Origin: JAPULR01 sp965238215 | GTDB lineage: Bacteria; Chloroflexota; Dehalococcoidia; Lucifugimonadales; GCA-2712585 | DNA: 64,000 nt | Direction of reading: 5' to 3' | NCBI GenBank assembly: GCA_965238215.1 | Contig: OZ250180.1 | Location: 1,984,001 to 2,048,000, forward strand | Made by a program: the position numbers and the translations under genes | Notes under the pieces: model-generated | Database searches by the model: none | The model's input: the letters and a program-made list of their open reading frames with translations, nothing else | What the model was told of the DNA's origin: nothing | Shown here: piece by piece, positions 35,049 through 43,074 of the stretch | Layout: the number at the start of each line of letters is the position of its first letter | Numbering within the stretch: position 1 is the stretch's first letter

Positions 35049-36224
35049 TCACCCTGACTCGGCTGACAAATTCGGCAATTCCCCTTGCATTTCGCCAACT
35101 ACCTTGAGGAAGTCCTCATGACTTCGGCTAGTAGTCTGAAGAAGGTCATGCCATGTCCGCTGGTTAATATCAGGGTTATTCTCAAGCAGGCTTTCGAGGG
35201 TAGGAGATAGATTCCGAGCGTTACAAACTAGAATCAATTTAACGTCAGGGAAAAGAGTTCTAACTTCAGCCGTATTCTTAACAAACGTCTGGACTGCCGT
35301 CATGTAGTTGAATGCTCTGTTGAACTCTTTATCAGTCAGCGCGTGTTGCGGACGCTTGATCTCAATGATTTCTAGTTGGCCCAGATGATTGAGCATGATG
35401 AAATCGGGCTGCTTCTTCGGATTGTCTATTGCCGATGTAGTAATTTCTTGTCCGTAGTTCGCGTGGTACCAACTTTCAAAGTTACGTCGCGTCGTCGCAA
35501 GGGACTGATTGAAGCTTAGGGGCGTCCAGTCTGGATAGAGTATCCAGGGCGCAGTTTCGATAAGCTTTTGCAGTTGTCTCTCCACCGTGGCTGGGTTGGA
35601 TATTAGCTTCATGAGCTGTTGAACGATGTCTACGCGTTCTTGAGCGACTTGGCCAAGAGAATACATCTCTACCAATCTGGCCTTTTCAAAGAGGTCGAGG
35701 ATCACGTCTGTAGCACCATCAACTAATGAGGCGACTTCATCTAGGGTCGCAAGCAACGTGCTATGGGGACCAATCGCATAGGCCAACTGCACCATTCGGT
35801 CTCTGTAGCCCGGGTCATTAACTGTGTCTCTATCCGCACGTGCTACCAGCGACCTCGCCGCTCTCAACACCGATTCCTGTATAGCTTTGTCGGTTGGGTG
35901 GGCTACCATGAGCCTCTCGTCCAAATGTGACTCTTCCAGGAAGATGTCCCAAGAACGCCGTCTTGTGCTCGCCTCTGACTTAGCAGCAAGTTCTTTAAGA
36001 AGTTTTTGGCCCCATTCATGTAGCGGAGTTCCGTAATCAGAGTTCCAGATGATGTCTTGTCTGTCAGTACGGACAAAGTCCTCGTCCTCATCAAGCCACT
36101 CCGCATGGATCGCTCCCGTAAGGTAGCTCCTCATCTTGAATTCACCAGTGAATCCAGTCTTGATGTCAAAATCCCTAGTCTGAGCGACAATTTTGCCGCG
36201 GGCATACAGCCGAACGCCGGCCAT
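35049..36224 (-). CDS. C-terminal part of a MORC-like ATPase with PD-(D/E)XK nuclease (after frameshift)
   Basis: This 391-residue frame is the downstream part of the gene whose 5' part is at 36235-37131. Its first 80 residues (VRLYARGKIVAQTRDFDIKT, HAEWLDEDED, VRTDRQDIIW) resemble the transducer domain that normally follows the GHKL ATPase. Upstream of its ATG the same frame continues as FLPVTGWVAYARDSYKDEV. The C-terminal 170 residues carry a PD-(D/E)XK-like nuclease with Asp274 and EIK (288-290) in QPDFIML...LEIIEIKRP, of the DUF4263/Shedu type. The region looks AT-richer than the flanks, hinting at transfer. Whether it is translated alone is unknown. Confidence 0.8.
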   Translation of the reverse strand: MAGVRLYARGKIVAQTRDFDIKTGFTGEFKMRSYLTGAIHAEWLDEDEDFVRTDRQDIIWNSDYGTPLHEWGQKLLKELAAKSEASTRRRSWDIFLEESHLDERLMVAHPTDKAIQESVLRAARSLVARADRDTVNDPGYRDRMVQLAYAIGPHSTLLATLDEVASLVDGATDVILDLFEKARLVEMYSLGQVAQERVDIVQQLMKLISNPATVERQLQKLIETAPWILYPDWTPLSFNQSLATTRRNFESWYHANYGQEITTSAIDNPKKQPDFIMLNHLGQLEIIEIKRPQHALTDKEFNRAFNYMTAVQTFVKNTAEVRTLFPDVKLILVCNARNLSPTLESLLENNPDINQRTWHDLLQTTSRSHEDFLKVVGEMQGELPNLSAESG

Positions 36225-36234
36225 AACTTCGTCC

Positions 36235-37131
36235 TTATAGGAGTCTCTCGCGTAGGCAACCCAGCCGGTTACTGGCAGGAACCGGTCTTCGCGCTCTCAC
36301 TGGTCTATCTTTCACATCGATACGAGTACCAGGCAAAATGTCCACGTTTAGGGTGCCAAGCTCAATTTGTTGGACGGTTCCCATGCTATCTTTCAACGGT
36401 ACGCTCCAATTGCTCTGGCTAAGCCCGAAGCGGGCGGCTAATTGACGATCCAGTTCCTCCCCAGTAGGAACTCGCCTGCGGTCAAAGCGACTTAAGAGCA
36501 GAGTAGTTCCGGTGTAGTCTCTGAAGCTTCCGTCTTGCGGGCCAGGGAGCGGGTGATACGGCAATACGTTTCCATGGTCGTCGAACTTCTCGTCCAAAAT
36601 CTTGTCGAGATCCAGAATCAGATTTGAGACGACGTAACCGCGGTTGGTCAGGTCACCACCAGCGCTAATGACTTCCACCTCGTGACAGATACCGAAAGGC
36701 GCCAACTTTCCTATGCCCTTTCTACCCATCACTCGTCGATTGTGCCTAGGCGTTCGTTCACTGCGTGAAACTCTCCGGTTGTATCCAACGATTAGATAGT
36801 AGTCGTTGACCTCTTCTGCAGTCATGCCATGACCATCATCCTCAATGATGATCTCAAATCCTAGGTCTTCGACATTCCCCGCGATCTTCCTAGCTAGGTA
36901 TTTTCCGAAAGGCAGCGTGATTTTGACGTTCTCAGCATCCGTGTCGTAAGCATTGGCTATCAACTCGGCCAAGACAGCAGACACCCTGTCGTACATCTGA
37001 ATTCCCAGCTTGTCTATGGTGAGCCGGGATATTCTCATGGTGTACTTTGGGGAACTATGCTCCAAGGGGGCACCTCGATCTGAAGAGATCACTGGGCTGG
37101 ATCTGAATTCCAACACCGGGTTTTTCCGCAC
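36235..37131 (-). CDS. N-terminal MORC-like GHKL ATPase part (frameshifted gene)
   Basis: This 298-residue frame is a GHKL-type ATPase (Hsp90/MutL/MORC superfamily). The N-box is LAELIANAYDTDA (Glu56, Asn60), the G1 box is EDDGHGM (97-103) and the G2 box is GRKGIGK (136-142). The last 20 or so residues (from RARRPVPASN) are out of family. Shifting frame near 36291-36304 restores EREDRFLPVTGW, which runs straight into the next entry. So one gene has been broken by a single-base indel, or the base call is wrong. The start is GTG 37131 or ATG 37038. MORC-like ATPases occur in restriction-modification systems. Confidence 0.85.
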   Translation of the reverse strand: MRKNPVLEFRSSPVISSDRGAPLEHSSPKYTMRISRLTIDKLGIQMYDRVSAVLAELIANAYDTDAENVKITLPFGKYLARKIAGNVEDLGFEIIIEDDGHGMTAEEVNDYYLIVGYNRRVSRSERTPRHNRRVMGRKGIGKLAPFGICHEVEVISAGGDLTNRGYVVSNLILDLDKILDEKFDDHGNVLPYHPLPGPQDGSFRDYTGTTLLLSRFDRRRVPTGEELDRQLAARFGLSQSNWSVPLKDSMGTVQQIELGTLNVDILPGTRIDVKDRPVRARRPVPASNRLGCLRERLL

Positions 37132-37184
37132 TGGATTTTCTTGGTTGGTATTCTCATAGGTAACACTACACAGGCTAGAGGAAG

Positions 37185-37260
37185 TGGCACGCCTGACAGG
37201 ATTCGAACCTGCAACCCCTGGGTCCGAAGCCCAGTGCTCTATCCGTTGAGCTACAGGCGC
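37185..37260 (-). tRNA. tRNA-Arg (TCG anticodon)
   Basis: On the minus strand this forms a full cloverleaf. The acceptor GCGCCTG pairs with CAGGCGT (closing pair G-U). The anticodon arm is CTGGG-CTTCGGA-CCCAG with anticodon TCG. The T arm is GCAGG-TTCGAAT-CCTGT, the discriminator is G and CCA is encoded at 37185-37187. Confidence 0.95.
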
Positions 37261-37285
37261 ACGGTGAAGTGTCGTATATGTTTAG

Positions 37286-37363
37286 TGGGGTGAGCGATGG
37301 GATTCGAACCCACGATCTCCTGGGCCACAGCCAGGCGCCTTAGACCTCTTGGCTACGCTCACC
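37286..37363 (-). tRNA. tRNA-His (GTG anticodon)
   Basis: On the minus strand the acceptor GTGAGCG pairs with CGCTCAC. A G at position -1 (37363) opposes discriminator C73, the hallmark of tRNA-His. The anticodon arm is CCTGG-CTGTGGC-CCAGG with anticodon GTG, the T arm is GTGGG-TTCGAAT-CCCAT, and CCA is encoded at 37286-37288. It lies 25 bases upstream of tRNA-Arg on the same strand, so the two probably share a transcript. Confidence 0.96.
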
Positions 37364-37429
37364 GCGTTGGCTTACCTGTGGCAACGACGAATTATAAGCC
37401 CTTTCGGGCTTTTTCGCCAAGGTCAGGCT

Positions 37430-38110
37430 GAATTGGGGGATGGATGCCCGCCCCAGTCTTCACGGGGACAGGCTCTGCGCGGGAATAACGGGTGTGGGAG
37501 GAGTGGGAAGGGGAAGGGCGCCCACGATGGACGCCTCTGCGGAGGGGGCGAAGATGGGTCCCCGCATTTGCGAGGACAAGGGAGGGGAAGAGCGGTTCGC
37601 GAACCGCCCCTACCGGGAGCCGGTGGGGGAGAAGGGGATTGCTACGATAACGAGATTCCTCGACTCCGCTTCGCTGCGCTCGGAATGAAATGTGGGTGGT
37701 GAGTGGGCGGGTTTTAAACACGCCTCTACGATAATGGATGGTGGGGGATGACATCGGGAGGGAGCGGGCGGTTCGCGAACCGCCCCTACCGGGAGCCGGT
37801 GGGGGAGAGGGGCATTGCTACGATAACGAGATTCCTCGACTCCGCTTCGCTGCGCTCGGAATGAAATGTGGGGGGGTGAGTGGACGTTTCATACACGCCC
37901 CTACGGAAGGGGCGAAGATGGGTCCCCGCATTCGCGAGGACACGGGGAGGCTCTACGCGGGAAGCACGGAGGGTGGGATGGGTCCCCGCATCCGCGAGGA
38001 CAAGGGAGGGGAAGAGCGGTTCGCGAACCGCCCCTACCGGGGGCCGGGTTTTTCGCCGCGCTCGGGGTGACAGGTTGGGGGCGAAAGGGCGGGTTTCAAA
38101 CCCGCCCCTA
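37430..38110. repeat. Large intergenic repeat island
   Basis: No credible gene lies between the tRNAs and pepA; the 680 bases are a mosaic of repeats. Perfect palindromes with core GCGGTTCGCGAACCGC are at 37592-37607, 37768-37783 and 38016-38031, each followed by CCCTACCGGG. A unit of about 100 bases running from the palindrome through CGAGATTCCTCGACTCCGCT to CTCGGAATGAAATG occurs twice, 176 bases apart (37592-37695 and 37768-37871). Related stems GGGCGGGTTTTAAACACGCC (37705) and GGGCGGGTTTCAAACCCGCC (38087) are also present. Copies of an AGATGGGTCCCCGCA block and GCGAGGACAAGGGAGG are interspersed. Confidence 0.85.
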
Positions 38111-38178
38111 CGGAATGAGTGGCAATAAGTGCTTCGACTGCAGATGGAGGACCTATTTTCGTAGTAATGGTGGGCGGT

Positions 38179-39684
38179 TTAGGACTCGCCTGCCAGGGCC
38201 AGGTTGACCAGGGTTCGTACCGGCACACCGGTTGCGCCCTTGACCAGGTAGCCCTTGTCCGCAGTGCTCCCGGCCGTTCCGGCAATGTCCAGGTGGGCCC
38301 AGGGGACGCCTGCGGCGAACTCGGAGAGGAACTTGGCGGCGGTGATGGAACCGGCGCCCCGGTCGCTGCCCACGTTCATCATGTCGGCAACGTTGCTCTT
38401 GAGGGTGTCCTTGTATTCGTCGAACATTGGGAGCTGCCAGATGCGCTCTCCGGTCTCTTCGCCAGCTTTGAGCACCTGGTCGATGAACTCCTGGTCGTTG
38501 CCCATGACGCCGGTGCATATCTTGCCCAGAGATACGACGATTGCACCGGTGAGGGTGGCGATGTCCACCATGCGGTTGACGCCGAGTTCCCTGGCGTAGG
38601 TCATGGCGTCGGAGAGAACAAGGCGTCCTTCGGCGTCGGTGTTGATGACCTCGACCGTCTTGCCGCTCATGGTCTGGACGATGTCGCCAGGTCGTTGGGC
38701 ATCGCCTCCGGGCATATTCTCAGTGGCGGGGACAACGCCGGTGACGTTGACCTTGGGTCGAAGGCGACCAAGGGCCTGCATTGCGCCGATGACGGAGGCG
38801 CCGCCGGACATGTCACCCTTCATTCGCTCCATGCCGCCGGCGGGCTTCAACGAGATGCCGCCGGTATCGAAGGTTATGCCCTTGCCGATGATGCCGAGGT
38901 TGTCCCCGGGGTTGTCGGGGTTGCCCTTGTATTTCAGGACGATAAGCTTGGGGGGCTGATGACTACCACGAGCAACGCCTACGAGGGCACCCATGCCTTT
39001 TTCTTCCATGTCTTCCCGGTCGAGGATTTCGATCTCGAGGCCTTCGGCGTCGGCCACCCGACGGGCGACTTCCGACATCTGGGTGGGAGTCATCACGTTG
39101 GCGGGTTCGTTGGCCATGTCCCGGGCGAGGCATGAAGCTTCGGCCATGATAGTGCCGAGCCTAAGGCCCTTTTGCAACTCCGCAACCTTCGTCTCATCCT
39201 GCTCTACCACTGTGAGCTCATCCAACTCTCTGTCGTCGCCGTTGGAGGAGAGATAGTGCTTGAACCTATAAAGGCCCAAGAGGGCGCCCTCGGCCATGGC
39301 TTGGGCCGCCGATTGGGGTTGGAGGCCGCCGATGCCGGCGCCGTGGGCGATGGTGCAGGCGCTGGAGATGTTTCGGCTACGGAGGAATCGACAGGCGGCG
39401 CCGGTGACGTTCCGGACGGTATTGGCGGAGAAATTTTCCTGCTTGCCCAGGCCGGCCACGAGTACGCGGCTGGCTCCGATTCTGCCGAAGGTGTGGATGA
39501 GGGTCATCTCCGAGGCCTTGCCCCGAATTTCACCGTCGTCGATAAGCTGGCTGATGGCTCCTCCGAGGGCCTGGTCGACGGCGCCGGTGGCTCCGCCAGG
39601 ACTCTTGACTCCCTCAAAGAGGTTGACTATCAGTGCGGGGGTGCTGACCTTGGTCACGTCTTCTCTCAGGACTCGGATGTTCAT
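38179..39684 (-). CDS. pepA: Leucyl aminopeptidase
   Basis: PepA is a two-metal cytosolic M17 aminopeptidase, active as a hexamer. The catalytic C-terminal domain has GKGITFDTGGISLKPAGGME, the signature NTDAEGRLVLSD, and SGGASVIGAMQALGRLRPKV. The N-terminal domain (about 1-170) is less conserved. AGGAG lies 7 bases before the ATG. At 501 residues it is full length. In E. coli PepA also binds DNA; nothing here shows that. The gene is flanked by repeat islands on both sides. Confidence 0.96.
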   Translation of the reverse strand: MNIRVLREDVTKVSTPALIVNLFEGVKSPGGATGAVDQALGGAISQLIDDGEIRGKASEMTLIHTFGRIGASRVLVAGLGKQENFSANTVRNVTGAACRFLRSRNISSACTIAHGAGIGGLQPQSAAQAMAEGALLGLYRFKHYLSSNGDDRELDELTVVEQDETKVAELQKGLRLGTIMAEASCLARDMANEPANVMTPTQMSEVARRVADAEGLEIEILDREDMEEKGMGALVGVARGSHQPPKLIVLKYKGNPDNPGDNLGIIGKGITFDTGGISLKPAGGMERMKGDMSGGASVIGAMQALGRLRPKVNVTGVVPATENMPGGDAQRPGDIVQTMSGKTVEVINTDAEGRLVLSDAMTYARELGVNRMVDIATLTGAIVVSLGKICTGVMGNDQEFIDQVLKAGEETGERIWQLPMFDEYKDTLKSNVADMMNVGSDRGAGSITAAKFLSEFAAGVPWAHLDIAGTAGSTADKGYLVKGATGVPVRTLVNLALAGES

Positions 39685-39766
39685 CGCCTACTCCTAAAGG
39701 TTTGTGGCGGCAATGATAATGGATTGGGCGGGGATTATCCAGAAAAGGGGATCTGGATTAGGCGGT

Positions 39767-39895
39767 GGACTCGTTTTGGGAAGGTTAGGCGTGAGAATGA
39801 CTCGTTTGTGAAAACGAGTCAGAGTAAATTCGTGCCTGAGTTTATTCGTTTCAGGCGTGGGGACTCGTTTCAAAAAAAGTTGGGCAAACGAGTCG
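39767..39895 (+). repeat. Structured dispersed element, copy B
   Basis: This copy aligns with the minus-strand reading of 13832-13969. It has GACTCGTTTTGGG, a TAGGCGTGAG box, a perfect 9-bp hairpin GACTCGTTT-GTGA-AAACGAGTC (39799-39820), a CAGGCGTGGGG box, and a final hairpin whose GACTCGTTT (39862-39870) pairs with AAACGAGTC (39886-39894). The hairpin arms are conserved between copies while loops differ. Confidence 0.78.
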
Positions 39896-39989
39896 GTATT
39901 TGGGTGAATTTTCGCGCTACTTTGTTAAGGTGCATGGGTTTTCCAAGGCAAGGGTAGCAGGGTAGGGGGTTTTGCAGCAATTGGCAGAT

Positions 39990-40190
39990 GTCACTGGGAG
40001 CATGGGGAGATGATTCGAAGGTAACGAGAACTGGATTCCGGCTTTTACCGGGAGGAAGGCTATACAAAGATCTCCCTTCGCGAGGGCAAGGGATTCACCC
40101 CCATCCAAACCTTCCCCCATCGAGGGGAAAGGGATTAAGGGGGAGGGGCGACCAGAAGGTTCGGCCCTACGGAGTTTACGGGTGATGGGT
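39990..40190. repeat. Degenerate intergenic repeats
   Basis: This stretch between copy B and degV has no gene. It holds decayed repeat pieces: AACTGGATTCCGGCTTTTAC (40027), CTCCCTTCGCGAGGGCAAGG, CCCCCATCGAGGGGAAAGGG (near 40116) and a GGTTCGGCCCTACGGAG end. These resemble parts of the other repeat islands but do not form clean hairpins. Confidence 0.5.
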
Positions 40191-40251
40191 AGTGGTGGAG
40201 ATGTCAGTGGTGGGTGACGGCGGGTCAGTGGGGAAGTTGTTTGGAGGGTTA

Positions 40252-41121
40252 TTAGTTCTCCGTGTAGTAGGCGATTCCGATGAGGCCCGGGCCGGTGTGG
40301 GCGCCCATGACGGGGGTGAACTCGCTGATGAAAATCTCGCGGCAATCCATGGACTGCCGGGCCTGTTCCTGAAGGACATGGGCCCTCTCGAGGGCGTTGG
40401 CGTGCATGATGTTGACGTGGCATGGTTTTCCCTCTGTGCGCTCCGAAACGATGCTAAGCAGCCGTTCCATGGCCTTGGCGTTGCTGCGAGGCCGGGCGAT
40501 GAGGGTCGCTTCCCCCTGGCTGAGTTCGACCAGGGGCTTGAAGCCCAAGAGGGTCCCTGCCCACGCTTTGGCCTTGGTGATCTTGCCGCTGCGGCCCAAA
40601 TACTTGAGGGTGTCGAGGTAGGCTAGCAGCTGGAGGCGGGGCACGAGGTCTTCTATGCGGGCCACCGTTTCCGATAAGGTTAGTCTCTCTTGAGACGCTC
40701 GGTAGGCCTCAAGGGCGACGAAGCCTTGGGAACCTGCGACCGCGCGGCTGTCGAGCACGTGGATTTCCAAGTCCGGCCTTTCCTCCAAGACGAGGCGGGC
40801 GGCAATCTTGGCCGAGTCGTAGGTGACGGGGCTGAAGCGGGGCGAAAGGGTGATGCACAGGATGCTCTGCGACTCTTTCGCTGCCTGTCGGAAGGCTTCA
40901 AGAAACGCCTGGGGATTGGGGCCAGAGGTGGTGATGACGGACCCGTTGCGCGACTGCATGAGGTAGAAGGCGGACGTGTTGAGGTCGATGCCGTCTCGGT
41001 ACACGCGGCCATCGGCGATGAGCTGGTGGGGAACGACGATGATGCCGGACTCCTTTAGCGTTTGGGCCGGCAGACAGCAGCTGCTGTCCACCACTACGGC
41101 TAGCCTGGGACGCTGAACCAA
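40252..41121 (-). CDS. DegV family fatty-acid-binding protein
   Basis: This 289-residue protein belongs to the DegV family, which binds fatty acids and in Firmicutes delivers exogenous ones to the FakA kinase. Markers are AVVVDSSCCLPAQ near the N-terminus, RNGSVITTSGPNPQAFLEAF, ILCITLSPRFSPVTYDSA and SGKITKAKAWAGTLLGFKPL. No fakA-like gene is adjacent. TTG 41119-41121 is the apparent start, with weak ribosome binding. It overlaps the preceding membrane-protein gene by 22 bases, suggesting co-expression. Confidence 0.92.
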   Translation of the reverse strand: MVQRPRLAVVVDSSCCLPAQTLKESGIIVVPHQLIADGRVYRDGIDLNTSAFYLMQSRNGSVITTSGPNPQAFLEAFRQAAKESQSILCITLSPRFSPVTYDSAKIAARLVLEERPDLEIHVLDSRAVAGSQGFVALEAYRASQERLTLSETVARIEDLVPRLQLLAYLDTLKYLGRSGKITKAKAWAGTLLGFKPLVELSQGEATLIARPRSNAKAMERLLSIVSERTEGKPCHVNIMHANALERAHVLQEQARQSMDCREIFISEFTPVMGAHTGPGLIGIAYYTEN

Positions 41122-42119
41122 TGGGTTACCACTTGCCCGCCGCGGTGGGCGGGTCGGCGCGAGGACGTGCGCCTGGCAAATCTAGCCTCCAGGATGGCCG
41201 GGCTGAAGAGAAAGGCCACCGAAGACAGAATAACCAGAATGACGGCCAGTAGGCCGAAACTCAGGGGAATGGCCACCACGGTGTAGACTACCATCAAGGC
41301 CGTGGAGAGGGTAAGCAGAGCTATCTGCACCAGCCGCCGGCCGACTTTGAAGAAGATGGCGGTGGTGACGGCCAGGGCGAGGAAGACTACTACCCGGTCG
41401 CTGTCCGTCTCCTGAATCTTGGAGGAGCCTGACCAGAGGGACCCCTGCCAGTTCAGAAAGAGGAGCCAGGAGGTCAGGAAGGGAAAGGGAAGGGCGGTGA
41501 AAGAGGCCAAGAGCCAGTCGCGCTTGACGAGTCTCATAATTACGCCGGCCAGTATCCACAAACTGAGGGGCACGTAGATTATTAGGGCGAGCAGAAGGGG
41601 GATACTGAAAGGCAGGCTGCCCTTGGTCAGCAGAGTCCAACCGGCGTAGCCCAGGGCCATGAATGCCATAATCCAAGAGATGGTCGGCGCTGCCAGGCAG
41701 TAACCTAGCCAGGAGTAGGTCCACTTGGCACCGCTCTTCTTCCATCCCCTATAGGCAATGAAGGTGAAGAGGGCCATGCCCACCATGAGGACGAGGATTT
41801 CCGTCCAGAGGTGCAGGGCAAAGAGGGCTGCCAGAAGCAGATGAGGCAGAGTGGCCAGGAGGATGTCTCGCCAGTTGCCCCGGCTATGAATTGCGTAGAG
41901 ATCATTTGCCACGGCGTCGGGGCGGCCCATGTGTGCGGATGCCCTTCTTTGCGCCTCCGGAGGCGTCAGGCCCGCCTTTTCCATTTCGGCTGTGCGCTCC
42001 TCCAGATGGCTCTCCATCTCTCGAAGGATATCGTCCTTAGCATCCGGAGCAAGCCGTAGCTGTTTGGCCAAGTTCAGAAGGTATGAATCACCCCGGCGGG
42101 AGTTGTTTCTGGGGTTCAT
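41100..42119 (-). CDS. HAAS-domain integral membrane protein
   Basis: This 339-residue protein starts with a HAAS-type helical domain (LNLAKQLRLAPDAKDDILRE, then ESHLEERTAEMEKAGLTPPE and AQRRASAHMGRPDAVANDLY). About eight hydrophobic segments follow. Such proteins commonly sit beside PadR regulators and are thought to respond to membrane signals, although their function is not known. The PadR gene ends 6 bases upstream, so the pair forms an operon. The start lacks a Shine-Dalgarno, consistent with coupling to padR translation. Confidence 0.85.
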   Translation of the reverse strand: MNPRNNSRRGDSYLLNLAKQLRLAPDAKDDILREMESHLEERTAEMEKAGLTPPEAQRRASAHMGRPDAVANDLYAIHSRGNWRDILLATLPHLLLAALFALHLWTEILVLMVGMALFTFIAYRGWKKSGAKWTYSWLGYCLAAPTISWIMAFMALGYAGWTLLTKGSLPFSIPLLLALIIYVPLSLWILAGVIMRLVKRDWLLASFTALPFPFLTSWLLFLNWQGSLWSGSSKIQETDSDRVVVFLALAVTTAIFFKVGRRLVQIALLTLSTALMVVYTVVAIPLSFGLLAVILVILSSVAFLFSPAILEARFARRTSSRRPAHRGGQVVTHWFSVPG

Positions 42120-42125
42120 GGAGGG

Positions 42126-42458
42126 TCAGGCTCCCCAGGCGGGCATGAACCGGTTGATGGCGGTGGAGAAGCGGCGCCACTCTTCCAGCCGTTCTTCCAG
42201 CACTTGCAGCCCCTTGGCGGTGATGGAGTAGTATCTTCGGGGGGTGCCGGTAGAGCCGAGGCTCCAACGGCCTTCGATGAGGCCCGCCGCGGCCATCCGG
42301 TGCAAGGCCGGATACAGGGTGCCCTCCTTGAACTGGAAGTAGCCCAGGCTGCGCTGCTCGATCTCTTTGACGATGCGGTAGCCGTGCATGGGCTCGTTGG
42401 TTAGGAGGGAGAGGAGAAGGGTTTCGGTGTTGCCCTTCAGGAGTTCTTTCTGATACAT
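42126..42458 (-). CDS. PadR-family transcriptional regulator
   Basis: This winged-helix regulator of about 110 residues has the PadR signature. The N-terminal part is KGNTETLLLSLLTNEPMHGY, then FKEGTLYPALHRMAAAGLIE and GTPRRYYSITAKGLQVLEER. The start at 42458 (MYQKELLKGN) fits the family better than 42488. PadR proteins repress genes they are linked to until an inducer binds, here probably the downstream HAAS membrane protein. The C-terminal helix used for dimerisation is short. Confidence 0.93.
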   Translation of the reverse strand: MYQKELLKGNTETLLLSLLTNEPMHGYRIVKEIEQRSLGYFQFKEGTLYPALHRMAAAGLIEGRWSLGSTGTPRRYYSITAKGLQVLEERLEEWRRFSTAINRFMPAWGA

Positions 42459-42632
42459 GGTAAATCCAGAGGCCAGAGTTGAAGGCATTGTATCTACGGC
42501 AGGGCAAGGCAGTCAAGGCGGGGAGCTAGTAGGAGGGAGTTCCTGGTTTCCGGCATTGGCTTTTGTTGGAGAGGCGGTGGGAACACTACGTGGGAGGGGA
42601 TGGCGTTTTGAAAGGAATGGAATAGCGCGTTG

Positions 42633-43058
42633 CTAGACCTTGCCGTTGGGGGGTAGTTCGGTGAAGTCTTCGCCGTGGGCTTCAGCTTCTTCCCAGCGAG
42701 CCAACCATTCTTCCCACAGCCTTTGATTTTGAGCGCGGCCCTTTTGGACCGCGGCTTCTAGTCGCCTCTTGCGACGGTCTTCCAGCCATTTTTGCAAAGA
42801 GTAGGCTAGGACCATTGAATTCCTCCCCAATTCCGTCATTGTGAAGGCGGTGGCTGCCGACGCCATGGCCACCGCTCCCAGAGCTACGAAAACGCTGTAG
42901 CAGATTTCTATTATACCGATATTTGCCCCAATTTCTCTAGCGACGACTATGCCCAATCCCGCTATGTAGAGAAGGGCGAAGATGCCGAAGTACCAGTGTC
43001 TGGCCCCGACAACGAGGCTCCAAATGGATTCTTTTGGTTGTTCTGATTCTGCGATGAT
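42633..43058 (-). CDS. Small membrane protein, paralogue of the gene at 46654
   Basis: This protein of about 142 residues has two hydrophobic segments and a charged, helical C-terminus (QKWLEDRRKRRLEA). It is clearly paralogous to 46654-47133: both contain ESIWSLV, a W-Y pair, REIG, and [ST]E[LI]GRN[SA]MVLA[YH]SLQKWL. The first canonical start is TTG 42956, but homology continues 34 codons upstream (ESIWSLVVGARHWYFGIF), where the frame has no ATG, GTG or TTG. AAAGGA is placed correctly for an ATC at 43058. The gene may use a rare start or be decaying. Function unknown. Confidence 0.6.
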   Translation of the reverse strand: MIAESEQPKESIWSLVVGARHWYFGIFALLYIAGLGIVVAREIGANIGIIEICYSVFVALGAVAMASAATAFTMTELGRNSMVLAYSLQKWLEDRRKRRLEAAVQKGRAQNQRLWEEWLARWEEAEAHGEDFTELPPNGKV

Positions 43059-43074
43059 ATTTGTCCTTTTCCGG

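Noticed and set aside
33153..37284. Integrative element attached at tRNA-Arg
   Set aside because: No duplication of the tRNA 3' end was found near 33150-33200 and there is no integrase.
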